Assembly (NCBI RefSeq): GCF_005543295.1
Contig: NZ_SRSG01000002.1
Coordinates: 18,508 to 82,507, forward strand
From: Halalkalirubrum salinum
GTDB taxonomy: Archaea; Halobacteriota; Halobacteria; Halobacteriales; Haloferacaceae
Direction: 5' to 3'
Length of the DNA stretch: 64,000 bases
The notes beneath the pieces are model-generated. The model was not told the origin of the DNA. It saw only the letters and a program-made list of their open reading frames with translations, and made no database searches. The position numbers and the translations under genes were made by a program. Shown one piece after another: positions 26,477 to 35,024 of this stretch; positions within the stretch are counted from its first letter, which is position 1, and every line of letters begins with the position of its first letter.

Positions 26477-26562
26477 CCGGTCGACTCAACGGAACTCTCG
26501 TACGAACCAGCCCACAGTAGCGTTTGTATCGCTTCCCACCAGCAATCTCGATCGTCAGCTTC

Positions 26563-27972
26563 TCAGATGCCGTCAAGACCGTCTGGTACCGCACCTCGAC
26601 CCGCACCGAACATAGAGATATCTGGTACGTTTGGTTCGGCCCCGCGTTGTTCGAGTGCTTCTTTGATGTCTAGGTTGTGTAACGTGCTCCCATCGAATCC
26701 GCCGAGGGCATTGTTTATGTGCGAATATCGCTCGATCGAGGTTTGCCTCTCGCTACGGTAATAGAAGCCGTACCCGTTGGCTGCATTAGATGAAATAATG
26801 TCGGCAGCAGACACTTCTGCCCGTCCAAGGACCTCGATGTTGCCTTCCTGTTCCCCAGAGATGTTGTTGCCTTCAGCGACGAGACAGCCAACATCGTAGC
26901 GTGCATCACCCGAGAGCCAGAATCCTGCATACCCGTTGTTTTTTGCAACAATGTTATCCAATTTCACACGAATTGTCTCATCTGGTGGATCAGATCCGTT
27001 ATAGCGAAATCCCATGGTCCGATTTGCGACAAAAAATCCGTTTGTTACTGTCGTGTTGGCAGCATTCCATGAAAACTTCATACCTCCTTGGTGGTTCCCT
27101 GCCGAATAAAATCGATCCAGCAGGGCGTCTCCGCCATTGTGATTTATGCCCAACCCACCATTGTTGATTGACAAAACGTTTGTCGCTTCTACTGACGGGT
27201 CTTGGATAATCGATCTGTTACTCAGGTTTATTCCGTGTCGTCCGTTGTTCATCGCGGTACAGTGGTTGATCCGCGTTCCAGCAGCCCTTAGTTGTATTCC
27301 GATCTCCGGACAGTCTTGTGCCCATATATTTTCAATCAGCACATCACTGTGGGAACCGCCAGGCCAACATGAGATTCCAATAATCGTATATGATGGGTTT
27401 TCAGACCGGTTTCCATCGATGGTAAGATCTTGGACCGCAACGTTCTCAACCGCAGTTTCACAATCGATCTGTATGACGAAACTATTATGATCTGCAGGGT
27501 GTTGACCTGCCATCTGTATTTTTGAGTTTCGGCCCTCACCTTGAAGTGTCACACCACTATTCGAACTATCGAGATATACCGCGGGCCCCCAATCGTCTTC
27601 AGGATCTGGCCCTATTCCGTGTCGTGCGGAGACAACCGTCGTTCCCGCAGGAAAAAACACAGTCTCTCCAGGCTCGGCCGCTTCGATCGCCTCAGCGACC
27701 GCGACTGTGTCGTCGGTCTGGCCGTCAACCGCAGCGCCATACTCGCGGATATCAATCGCGTCTTTGTCGGCAGCGTCTTCGTCGGCATTCCCTTGTTTTG
27801 TCGGATCATTTTCAGTCTCTTGCGGCGATTGTCCGTTGCCACCATCGTATGATCCACATCCGGAGAGCCCTACAGTCATAGCAAGTCCTATTTGCAGCGC
27901 TCTCCGCCGAGAAATAGCCCCATCCTTCCCCTCTGCTTGGCTATTTGTGTTTTGTTTAGTATTGTCCAACAT
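26563..27972 (-). CDS. Tat-exported lipoprotein with right-handed beta-helix (pectate-lyase-like)
   Basis: A 469-residue surface protein. Its N terminus has a twin-arginine motif (S-R-R-R-A-L-Q-I-G) and the lipobox L-S-G-C, so it is probably exported folded and lipid-anchored. An acidic linker follows. The body starts with IDIREYGAAVDGQTDDT, the N-cap of tailspike/pectate-lyase-3 beta-helix proteins, and continues as parallel coils with N-N-G-x-H/G-I-N repeats. A close paralogue without a signal peptide lies at 29418-30659. ATG 27972 is preferred to TTG at 27987. A polysaccharide-binding, lyase or hydrolase role is inferred from the fold. No catalytic residues can be assigned. Confidence 0.82.
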   Translation of the reverse strand: MLDNTKQNTNSQAEGKDGAISRRRALQIGLAMTVGLSGCGSYDGGNGQSPQETENDPTKQGNADEDAADKDAIDIREYGAAVDGQTDDTVAVAEAIEAAEPGETVFFPAGTTVVSARHGIGPDPEDDWGPAVYLDSSNSGVTLQGEGRNSKIQMAGQHPADHNSFVIQIDCETAVENVAVQDLTIDGNRSENPSYTIIGISCWPGGSHSDVLIENIWAQDCPEIGIQLRAAGTRINHCTAMNNGRHGINLSNRSIIQDPSVEATNVLSINNGGLGINHNGGDALLDRFYSAGNHQGGMKFSWNAANTTVTNGFFVANRTMGFRYNGSDPPDETIRVKLDNIVAKNNGYAGFWLSGDARYDVGCLVAEGNNISGEQEGNIEVLGRAEVSAADIISSNAANGYGFYYRSERQTSIERYSHINNALGGFDGSTLHNLDIKEALEQRGAEPNVPDISMFGAGRGAVPDGLDGI

Positions 27973-28167
27973 TGGTTGCAAGAGCAAATTATGTTCGAAT
28001 AGAGCTCATTCGCGTACAGGCACATTCGATACCTGGATATATTGTTAGTCACATCCAAGACCTCGAAATAAGGAAATATCGAGACGAATTATGCGAACGT
28101 GTATCACTATTATTAAGCTATTTAGGACACAGAGGGTTTTGTTACTAACCACTCCAGACAACAATAG

Positions 28168-28220
28168 TAGCGTTTACAAGAACGCCACAGCTGTTCAGGA
28201 ACTGTCGGTGCAGATGCGCT
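28168..28220 (+). repeat. MITE-terminus-like relic (copy 4)
   Basis: Begins TAGCGTTTACAA and contains GCTGTTCAGGAACTGTCGG at 28190-28208, which is identical over 19 nt to the minus strand at 18437-18455. It ends GCAGATGCGCT. Confidence 0.45.
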
Positions 28221-28317
28221 CAAACCGAATAGTAGAGCTTTGATATTTTGTGACAGCTACCAGAGCCTCTTGATTGGTCGTTAATAAAAAGATATGAGAT
28301 ACGTCTCCCTATTACGA

Positions 28318-28325
28318 TTTATATA
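28318..28325 (+). promoter_or_regulatory. TATA-like promoter element for the AlkP-like gene
   Basis: TTTATATA followed by an A-run, 38-45 bp upstream of the ATG at 28363. This is the clearest archaeal TATA box in the A/T-rich intergenic region and would give a short leader of about 10-15 nt. Confidence 0.5.
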
Positions 28326-28362
28326 AAAAATAACTATGCTTTCTATTCAGTAAGTTAGTTCT

Positions 28363-29349
28363 ATGAAATCACAACCCGGAGCATGGTTACGAACAGTAAC
28401 AGGCCACTCCGATCCGGAATACGATTCGGGGATATTAAATTTCATTCGTGGCGCGCACAACGGTCTATTTTTCACCCTTACCTCAAGATTCCCACTCGGA
28501 ACCAACGTCTTCTCCTTAGAATGGGATGTCCTCATTATCCTCGATGCCTGTCGCGTTGATGCCCTGCGTGCAGTCGCGCCCGAGTACGCGTTTCTCGATG
28601 AGATCGGTTCGATCTGGTCGGTTGGTAGTTCCTCACACGAATGGATGTGCAAAACGTTCACAAAAAAATATCTCGAAGAAATCGAAGAGACGCTTTATAT
28701 CTCGACAAATCCAAACACGCCAGCGACGTTCAGAGACGGCGAGCGCCCGCCTCGAAAATATCCCGTTCCGATTATGGCCGCGGAGTGGAATGTCGTTGAC
28801 GAGGACAATTTTGGTCGGATCATTCAGATACATCGACATCCCTATAAAGAATATTTCGAGACGATCGATCCCGAAACCGTGACCGATTATGCAATTCACG
28901 CATGCAGACAGACTAATTTCAATCGAAAAATCATACATTACTTTCAGCCACATCGACCGTACATCGGCGCCGCATATCCTGAGAAGCGACCAGTGTCCCC
29001 AATTGAGGATCAGCCATGGGACAGTATTCGAAGCGGAGATACCACCAAATCCGAGATCTGGGAACTGTATCTCGATAACTTGCGCCTAGCGCTCGATTCG
29101 ATCGAACAGCTGTTAGAAAACGTAGACGCAAAAAAGGTCGCTATTACCGCCGATCACGGCGAACTCTTCGGTGAGTTGAGCCAATACGGTCACCCAGAGG
29201 GTGTCGTCCACCCGAAATTAAAAAGAGTGCCGTGGGCGGTCACGTCCGGAACTGACAAGCGAAAAAGCGAGCCCGAGGTCGATATCGCAGTGCAGGATAA
29301 GTCGAAAATTGAAGTAGAAGACCAATTAAAACACCTTGGATATATTTAG
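28363..29349 (+). CDS. alkaline-phosphatase-superfamily (sulfatase-like) protein
   Basis: A 328-residue soluble protein of the AlkP fold. The N-terminal metal/nucleophile strand reads LIILDACRVDALR, a middle block HYFQPHRPYIG supplies histidines, and AITADHGELFGE is the classic C-terminal D-H-G metal site. The C terminus ends L-K-H-L-G-Y-I, the L-x-x-L-G-Y tail often seen on sulfatases. The usual C-x-P-x-R formylglycine site is absent. The family includes sulfatases, phosphoglycerol and phosphoethanolamine transferases. A role in modifying or cleaving a charged glycan substituent is inferred. No signal peptide is seen. It is transcribed against the surrounding minus-strand genes. Confidence 0.75.
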   Translation: MKSQPGAWLRTVTGHSDPEYDSGILNFIRGAHNGLFFTLTSRFPLGTNVFSLEWDVLIILDACRVDALRAVAPEYAFLDEIGSIWSVGSSSHEWMCKTFTKKYLEEIEETLYISTNPNTPATFRDGERPPRKYPVPIMAAEWNVVDEDNFGRIIQIHRHPYKEYFETIDPETVTDYAIHACRQTNFNRKIIHYFQPHRPYIGAAYPEKRPVSPIEDQPWDSIRSGDTTKSEIWELYLDNLRLALDSIEQLLENVDAKKVAITADHGELFGELSQYGHPEGVVHPKLKRVPWAVTSGTDKRKSEPEVDIAVQDKSKIEVEDQLKHLGYI

Positions 29350-29417
29350 TTATAGGATCTTCCTCACCCGCCGTGGATGGCGGCTGAGGAGAGCATACAG
29401 ACTCAACAGTGGTTTTG

Positions 29418-30659
29418 CTACCTCGTCTGAATGAGCCCTCCTGCGGTGTGTATACCGCCACCGTCGAGCGATAGCGTTGCACTGTAGCTCTTCGGGCTGG
29501 TATTGTTACTCCACGCACCGAGTTCGTCTTTTTGTGGAAGTGACTGTGCCGGAGGACGGCCCGATTCCATCGTCTTGATATCGACGTTCGACTGATCGGG
29601 GCCGCTTATTGGTCCATCTGGGTTATTTGCGTGCTGGTACCGAGAAATGGTCGATTGCGAGTCAGATGCAAAGAACATTCCGGTACCGTACCCTGCATCT
29701 GCAGCGTAGATTGACCCTGCCTTGAGCTTGGCCTTATGACGCACATCGATATTGCTGTGCTGCTCGTCGTTGCGGTTGTTCTCGATAGAGACGAGGTCGT
29801 CGATATCGTATTCGACGTCACCGGCGAGCCAGAACCCTCCGTACGGGTGTTCTCGGGCGCGCACGTTGTTCAGGTGAATACGCATCGGCGAGTACCGCTG
29901 GTTGCTGTAGTCGCCGTTGAACCTGAATCCCATCGTTCGATTTCTCACGAAGGTCCCGTCTTTCCACCACGATTCTTTGACTTTCCACGGTACTTTCGCA
30001 CCGCCTTGTCCGTTGTTTTCAAGCCAGAACCGTTCGATAAACGCTGAGCCACCGTTGTGGTCGATCCCAAGTCCGCCGTTATTTTCTGCGAGAACATCAC
30101 TCGCGTGCACTGCCCACTCACCCCAGGATCGACTCGGTGCTCGGAACTCAACACCGTGTCGAGTATTCCCAGTTGCGGTAATGCGTTCAAGTCGGACTGT
30201 GCCGCCGCCGATAGCAAACCCCTTGCCAGAGCTGTCGATGGCCGCAACGTCGTGGATGTAAATATCGTGTCCATCACCTCGTGGATACACTTCGAGGCCA
30301 AACGAGGACTTGTTACTGTTCACCGACTTGTTACCCGAGATACGCATGTCACGTATCTCTAGGCCCCGGATCGTTCCGCCGCTCGCATCGATTCCAATAC
30401 ACCGACTGTTTCGGCTATCGTCGACGTCGCCCATCTCTACGAGCGTGTCTGGGCCGACCCCAGCAATAGCCACATCATCTGCGATCGAGCCGTCGATCGA
30501 CACCGCCGAGCCGCTGTTGGCGGCGACCCGTGTCGTACCAGCAGGTATCAAGACTGTGTCACCGGATGCTGCCGCGTCGATCGCGGCATTTACTGCGTCG
30601 GTGTCGTCGGATTGGCCGTCAACGCGCGCACCGAAGTCACGGATATCTTGTGTAGCCAT
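29418..30659 (-). CDS. signal-less right-handed beta-helix protein (tailspike-like)
   Basis: A 413-residue protein that begins directly with the beta-helix cap (QDIRDFGARVDGQSDDTD, followed by A-G-T-T-R-V-A) and has no signal peptide. Two further blocks, the N-N-G-G-L-G-I-D-H-N-G-G coil and N-R-T-M-G-F-R-F-N-G, show it is a paralogue of the lipoprotein at 26563-27972. The N-terminal D-G-x-x-D-D-T signature is shared by phage tailspikes and pectate lyases. Six bp upstream on the same strand lies a tail-fibre-like gene, followed by the large repeat protein. The three look like one operon. How a signal-less surface-type protein would leave the cell is unclear. Confidence 0.8.
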   Translation of the reverse strand: MATQDIRDFGARVDGQSDDTDAVNAAIDAAASGDTVLIPAGTTRVAANSGSAVSIDGSIADDVAIAGVGPDTLVEMGDVDDSRNSRCIGIDASGGTIRGLEIRDMRISGNKSVNSNKSSFGLEVYPRGDGHDIYIHDVAAIDSSGKGFAIGGGTVRLERITATGNTRHGVEFRAPSRSWGEWAVHASDVLAENNGGLGIDHNGGSAFIERFWLENNGQGGAKVPWKVKESWWKDGTFVRNRTMGFRFNGDYSNQRYSPMRIHLNNVRAREHPYGGFWLAGDVEYDIDDLVSIENNRNDEQHSNIDVRHKAKLKAGSIYAADAGYGTGMFFASDSQSTISRYQHANNPDGPISGPDQSNVDIKTMESGRPPAQSLPQKDELGAWSNNTSPKSYSATLSLDGGGIHTAGGLIQTR

Positions 30660-30665
30660 GGTGCG

Positions 30666-31226
30666 TCACCGCCGAATGTTGACCCACACCTTGGGAACAA
30701 CGTTGACGGATTCGTCTTTGCGGTTCGTCACGGTCACCGAGACTGGCGAGTCAGACACGACCCAAGGGGCGCCATCGCTCGTTGCCGCGGCTTTGAGTTC
30801 GTTTCCGGAAACCGAAGCGATCGTCGAACCATCTGCCGATACCTCGAGTGTAATATCGTCGTCGACCGCTGTCGTTCCTTTCACCGGGAGAGACAGCCGC
30901 ACGACCTCAAGTTGTTCGTTGGTGTCGAGGATGAACCGGTTGATTTCTTCATTCAAACCGCTTTCGTACGTCACGTAGTGACCGAAGTCACCGCCACCCG
31001 CGCGGGTGACGTATCCGACGAGGTTCCAAGAGTCGCCGTCGCCCGTGTACGTCGCGCCTGAGTCGGTTGCGAGGAACTTCGCACCGAGGGTCGGCTCGTA
31101 GTCGGATTTGTTCGCATCGAGATCGCGAAACTCGACGTCGCGATCAAGCCGCTCGAAGTTTTCGTTTAGTGGGATGTGCCAGTCGAGAGTGCCTTGTTCC
31201 GGAACGTTGTATCTGTGGTTTGTCAT
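30666..31226 (-). CDS. tail-fibre-like protein
   Basis: A 186-residue protein. Its N terminus (Y-N-V-P-E-Q-G-T-L-D-W-H-I-P-L-N-E-N-F) and the following FLATDSGATYTGDGDSW segment are the pattern I associate with haloarchaeal virus tail-fibre/receptor-binding proteins and their chromosomal homologues. The second half is a beta-sandwich-like region rich in Val and Thr. No signal peptide. It is 6 bp from the beta-helix gene downstream and 7 bp from the repeat protein upstream, so the three are an operon. No capsid, terminase or portal genes lie nearby, so this is not a complete provirus. Adhesive or polysaccharide-binding function is inferred. Confidence 0.7.
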   Translation of the reverse strand: MTNHRYNVPEQGTLDWHIPLNENFERLDRDVEFRDLDANKSDYEPTLGAKFLATDSGATYTGDGDSWNLVGYVTRAGGGDFGHYVTYESGLNEEINRFILDTNEQLEVVRLSLPVKGTTAVDDDITLEVSADGSTIASVSGNELKAAATSDGAPWVVSDSPVSVTVTNRKDESVNVVPKVWVNIRR

Positions 31227-31233
31227 TGTTCTA

Positions 31234-33354
31234 TTAGCTCGAAATGCCGCCGTATTCGTACATGCCGTACCCCTGCGCGCCGAGGTTCTCGTCTATTTCT
31301 GCGGGATCCGTCGGCGTCGGCGTCTCCACCGAGCCGTCGGATTCGATGTCGACGGATTCGCCGTCGACTCGCAGCTCCGCGTCGCCCTCGAGAATTGTGA
31401 ACGACTCAATCTCTCCACGATAGTAGAAATTGTCGTAGTTGACGTCCATATCGTTCGAGACCCACCCGTCGGCTGTGTTGCCTGTGATGGATTCCCAGTT
31501 GCCGTCAGGGAACTGATCGCCGCCCCGAAGCGTGTCTGTCACGCTAAAGTTGTAATGGGCGCTGTCTTCACCGACCGCGATGATGATAAGGCGGTGCTCA
31601 AGAAGCTCGGCGTCTATTGTCGTGTCGCCGCCGTCGGATTCTACCGTATCGCCGTCGTCGGATTCTACCGTATCGCCGTCGTCGGATTCTACCGTATCTC
31701 CGTCGTCGGATTCTACCGTATCTCCGTCGTCGGATTCTACCGACTCCCAGGGTTCGTCGTCGACAAAGACATCTGCGTCCCCCTCGAGGAGTTCGAACGC
31801 TTCGATGTCTCCGGTGAACAGGAAGTCGTCGTAGTTGACGTCCATGTCATTTGAGACCCACCCGTTCGCCGTCGAGCCGTCGATCGCTTCCCAATCTCCG
31901 TCTGGGAAGTGTTCGCCCGCCTCGAGTTCACCGGAGACGGTAAACTCGTAATTGGCGCTTTTATCGCCCACGGCGACGATTCGGATCGTCCGCTCGGTGA
32001 GTTCGTTCGTCGATCCATCTGTGTCACCGGACGAATCGTCGGTCTCTGCAGATGAATCGTCGAGTTCCGCGGGATCCCAGGGGTCATCATCTACGAAAAC
32101 GTCCGCCTCCCCCTCGAGGAGTTCAAAGGCTTCGATGTCGCCGGTGAACAGGAAGTCGTCGTAGTTGACGTCCATGTCATTTGAGACCCACCCGTTCGCC
32201 GTCGAGCCGTCGATCGCTTCCCAATCTCCGTCCGGGAAGTGTTCGCCCGCCTCGAGTTCCCCAGAGACAGCGAACTCGTAGTTGGCGCTTTCTTCGCTCA
32301 CAGCAACGATTCGAATCGTCCGCTCGGTGAGTTCGTCTGTCGATCCATCTGTGTCACCGGACGAATCATCGGCCTCTGCAGATGAATCGTCGAGTTCCGC
32401 GGGATCCCAGGGTTCGTCGTCGACAAAGACATCTGCGTCCCCCTCGAGGAGTCCGAACGCTTCGATGTCTCCGGTGAACCGGAAGTCATCATAGTTGACG
32501 TCCATGTCGTTCGAGACCCACCCGTTCGCCGTCGAGCCGTCGATCGCTTCCCAGTCGCCGTCAGGGAAGTGCTCGCCTGCTTCGAGTTCACCGGAGACAG
32601 TGAACTCGTAGTTGGCGCTTTCTTCGCTCACAGCAACGATTCGGATCGTTCGCTCGGTAGATTCGTCTGTATCGGCTTCCTCGAAGTCGGTGAATTCGTC
32701 GCTCTCTTCGGCGTCCGGCGTCGATTCACCAACCGACGCTGTGAATGTGTAGTCGCCGTCCCCGTTTTGCACATCAACGATCTGCAGGTATGCTGTTTCA
32801 CTTGTCTCAATTGTGTCAAGGAGCTGTACAGGCGCGTCAGTCGCTGTGTACCGCAGCGAGCAGAAATCACCATCTGCGTCGTACAGAACCAACGCCGTAA
32901 CACCGCTGGGATCGGAACGCTGGAAATCAACCTGTATGGTCTGCCCTTCGGTTACCGAAAGGGCGTACCATCGAGACGTATCTGCTGGTAAGGTACTATT
33001 AACGGCCGTATCAAGCGATATTTCTTCTGCAGTTGTAATCGTCTTATTGGTAGAATCTCTGCTCGAATCAGACTCTAGCGGTCTGATTGCAGTAATCTCC
33101 GGTGCGGTCGGCTGTGAAAGGACCGATCCGCCACCGTACCCGTACGTGTCGGGAGCATTGACCGTTGTCGCGTCCGCGGTCTTCGCGGACGCCACTCCGG
33201 AATCTCCTGTTTGCCCGGCAACGGTTGCCACCGCCGTTCCAGCTAGGAGGAGATACGATCGCCTACTGAGCTTCGGCTGGTCGTCACCGCCGTCGTCGTC
33301 AGGCGGGTCAGCCGTCGCTCTCGCCGTCAATCTGCGTGCCAGTTTGCGTGCCAT
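31234..33354 (-). CDS. large Tat-exported repeat protein (PPC domain plus four beta-repeats)
   Basis: A 706-residue acidic surface protein. The twin-arginine signal is S-R-R-S-Y-L-L-L-A-G (residues 30-39). Residues about 105-215 look like a bacterial pre-peptidase C-terminal (PPC) beta-domain. Three nearly identical repeats of 110 residues follow (from about 233), each with R-T-I-R-I-V-A-V, HFPDGDWEAIDGSTANGW and GDIEAFxLLEGxADVFVDD, separated by Asp/Ser-rich linkers. After an eight-residue microrepeat (S-D-D-G-D-T-V-E) comes a diverged fourth copy. A TTTATGG box 27-34 bp before the ATG suggests a leaderless transcript. Probably a cell-surface adhesin or glycan-layer protein. Function unproven. 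Confidence 0.8.
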   Translation of the reverse strand: MARKLARRLTARATADPPDDDGGDDQPKLSRRSYLLLAGTAVATVAGQTGDSGVASAKTADATTVNAPDTYGYGGGSVLSQPTAPEITAIRPLESDSSRDSTNKTITTAEEISLDTAVNSTLPADTSRWYALSVTEGQTIQVDFQRSDPSGVTALVLYDADGDFCSLRYTATDAPVQLLDTIETSETAYLQIVDVQNGDGDYTFTASVGESTPDAEESDEFTDFEEADTDESTERTIRIVAVSEESANYEFTVSGELEAGEHFPDGDWEAIDGSTANGWVSNDMDVNYDDFRFTGDIEAFGLLEGDADVFVDDEPWDPAELDDSSAEADDSSGDTDGSTDELTERTIRIVAVSEESANYEFAVSGELEAGEHFPDGDWEAIDGSTANGWVSNDMDVNYDDFLFTGDIEAFELLEGEADVFVDDDPWDPAELDDSSAETDDSSGDTDGSTNELTERTIRIVAVGDKSANYEFTVSGELEAGEHFPDGDWEAIDGSTANGWVSNDMDVNYDDFLFTGDIEAFELLEGDADVFVDDEPWESVESDDGDTVESDDGDTVESDDGDTVESDDGDTVESDGGDTTIDAELLEHRLIIIAVGEDSAHYNFSVTDTLRGGDQFPDGNWESITGNTADGWVSNDMDVNYDNFYYRGEIESFTILEGDAELRVDGESVDIESDGSVETPTPTDPAEIDENLGAQGYGMYEYGGISS
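31633..31743 (-). repeat. 24-bp tandem microrepeat (about 4.6 copies)
   Basis: Within the large surface-protein gene, a 24-bp unit encoding S-D-D-G-D-T-V-E is repeated with almost no change, at 31633, 31657, 31681, 31705 and a partial copy at 31729. It forms a flexible, strongly acidic linker. Such arrays commonly change copy number by slippage. Confidence 0.9.
31741..32660 (-). repeat. 330-bp tandem repeats (about 2.8 copies)
   Basis: Three highly similar DNA units with a 330-bp period, for example CGCTCGGTGAGTTCGT at 31991 and again at 32321. Each encodes one 110-residue beta-domain plus linker of the surface protein. High DNA identity, including silent sites, points to recent duplication or gene conversion. 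Confidence 0.9.
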
Positions 33355-33606
33355 CGCGTCTGGTAATCAGATATTACCGCCCATAAACCTTCCTATTTTC
33401 AGATACTATTTGTTATGGAATTTATTATTGTTTTGATGACTGTACTGAATTTATGAAATTCATAGATTCTTAGCAAAGAAAATGGTTTGTTCTAAAATCA
33501 CTAGACAGGCACAAGGTAACGCCATGTTTACTATGATTAATAAGGAATTATTGCGTTAGTTGCACCGGGCAGGGGATCGTGTTTCGTCGAGAGTATCGAA
33601 TCATAG

Positions 33607-34776
33607 TTACGTCGATGCAGCAGTGTCCGCCTCCGCCGCGTGTAAAAGCGCATCTGCCAGGAATTTTGCGGCCCAGTTGGGATATCGTAGATACATGTAT
33701 GGGCCCCACACCGGTACGGAGCCTGAGAGTCCCCCACGTATCACAGGGGGGCCCGTGAGCGGCTGCCGGTGTTTCAGAAACCGTACTGTTCGATCGGCTT
33801 CGGTTCGGTACCTCGGTACCCCAGTTATGTCAAATAGACGGTACCATATGATCGCCATCTGTGCGTTACCGGTCAGACAGTAGAAGTTCGACCCCTGAAA
33901 GGAACTGTCGAACCGACCGGTGAGTATGCCGGTCCGCTGTTGGATGTCGACGAAGGCCGCTGCGGAACGAATCGCAGCGTCGAGGAGTTCGTCATCGTCG
34001 AGTATGACAGCGCCTTCCAGTAGCCCTCTGATCGTGTATGCGATCGTATGCAAAAACGGATCGTCCCCTCGGTCGAACCCCGCACGCCGGAACCAGCCGT
34101 CTTCGCGCTGTTGATCTGCAACCCACCGAAGGTTTCGCATGGCGGTCGATCGAACCGTTGGCGAGCCAACGTGTTCGTTCGCCGCGAGGAGTCCCCATGC
34201 GATCCTGGAGCTGTAGCTGTGGACGACGCCGTTGTAGTCGTAGCGATCCCAGTACCCGTCTGGATGTTGGACCGAAACCAGCCACTCCCCCGCCTGTTCG
34301 GCCGCATCGAGATACGCCTGCTCGCCGGTCACTTCATACGCCCTAGCGAGGCCGAAGAGGATCTGTCCGGTATTAAACACGCTGGGCTCGCGCTCGCTCT
34401 GCGGGGCATCTCCTTTCGGAAACGCACCCGTCTCGAACTGCGTTTCACACAGCCATTCGGCCATCCGATCGGCGCGACGGCGGGCCTCAATCGAGCCGTA
34501 CCTGTCGGCATAATCGTACAGTGTCGGTGCGATGTAGCCTGTCGTTTCGGGATAGGGGCCACCCCAGCCGAGGACGAGGTTGTAGTTCGATGCACAGCCA
34601 CCGGTTCCGGTCGCATTCTGGCTTCGATATAGCCACCTAATCGCCGCATCGAGATGCTGCCGATCGCTCTGAATGAAACTGTCCCGTCCACGGATGTCAG
34701 ACCACAACTCCTTGCCGAGGATTGGAAGTCGTACCGACAGCGACGGTTTTGATCCGACCATACGACCCGCCGCCAT
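33607..34776 (-). CDS. alpha/alpha-toroid protein, probable polysaccharide-active
   Basis: A 389-residue soluble protein built of helical repeats with bulky aromatic motifs: AIRWLYRSQNATGTGG, WLCETQFETGAFPKG, WLVSVQHPDGYWDRY, WVADQQREDGWFR, AAAFVDIQQRTGILTGRF. This is the (alpha/alpha)6 barrel pattern found in glycoside hydrolases, polysaccharide lyases and terpene cyclase-like proteins. No signal peptide. GTG 34779, ATG 34776 and ATG 34761 are all possible starts. It follows the asparagine-synthase-like gene in a glycan cluster, so an unsaturated-uronyl hydrolase, lyase or epimerase acting on the polysaccharide is likely. Catalytic residues cannot be named. Confidence 0.7.
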   Translation of the reverse strand: MAAGRMVGSKPSLSVRLPILGKELWSDIRGRDSFIQSDRQHLDAAIRWLYRSQNATGTGGCASNYNLVLGWGGPYPETTGYIAPTLYDYADRYGSIEARRRADRMAEWLCETQFETGAFPKGDAPQSEREPSVFNTGQILFGLARAYEVTGEQAYLDAAEQAGEWLVSVQHPDGYWDRYDYNGVVHSYSSRIAWGLLAANEHVGSPTVRSTAMRNLRWVADQQREDGWFRRAGFDRGDDPFLHTIAYTIRGLLEGAVILDDDELLDAAIRSAAAFVDIQQRTGILTGRFDSSFQGSNFYCLTGNAQMAIIWYRLFDITGVPRYRTEADRTVRFLKHRQPLTGPPVIRGGLSGSVPVWGPYMYLRYPNWAAKFLADALLHAAEADTAAST

Positions 34777-34940
34777 CACCAGCCCACCCCACGGTGTCTT
34801 CGGCTATTCCTGATTTGGTAACGAGACATTCGGCGATATTTCAATGTCCAACGTGAGGTGTTTCGCCACATTCTGTTCTGAAATACTGTCTCACTATACC
34901 GGATTTACTATCTACTGCCTAACACCCGCAGCCGTCGACA

Positions 34941-35000
34941 ATAGCGTACAGCACAGCGGATATTGGGACTATAGCGTACCGCACAGAGGATCTATTGGAA
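34941..35000. repeat. 30-bp imperfect direct repeat
   Basis: Two copies of a 30-bp unit start ATAGCGTACAGCACAG at 34941 and ATAGCGTACCGCACAG at 34971, in the 248-bp gap between the toroid and asparagine-synthase-like genes. It lies about 25 bp past the stop of the latter. Could be a small regulatory array or a slippage product. Confidence 0.6.
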
Positions 35001-35024
35001 CTAATTGACACCGCCGTGACGAAA

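Larger units (their letters stand above)
27973..28362. other. A/T-rich divergent intergenic region
   Basis: This 390-bp region separates the divergent beta-helix lipoprotein and AlkP-like genes and is markedly richer in A+T than its flanks. It holds a strong TATA-like element at 28318-28325 for the plus-strand gene and a MITE-terminus-like copy at 28168-28220. No coding frame is supported. Confidence 0.55.

Noticed and set aside
29418..31226. Integrated provirus
   Set aside because: Only fibre/spike-like genes are present. No integrase, terminase, portal, capsid or attachment-site pair was seen.
31633..31743. CRISPR or regulatory repeat array
   Set aside because: The 24-bp units are in frame inside a coding sequence and encode an acidic linker.
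34941..35000. CRISPR array
   Set aside because: Only two 30-bp copies directly adjacent without spacers.
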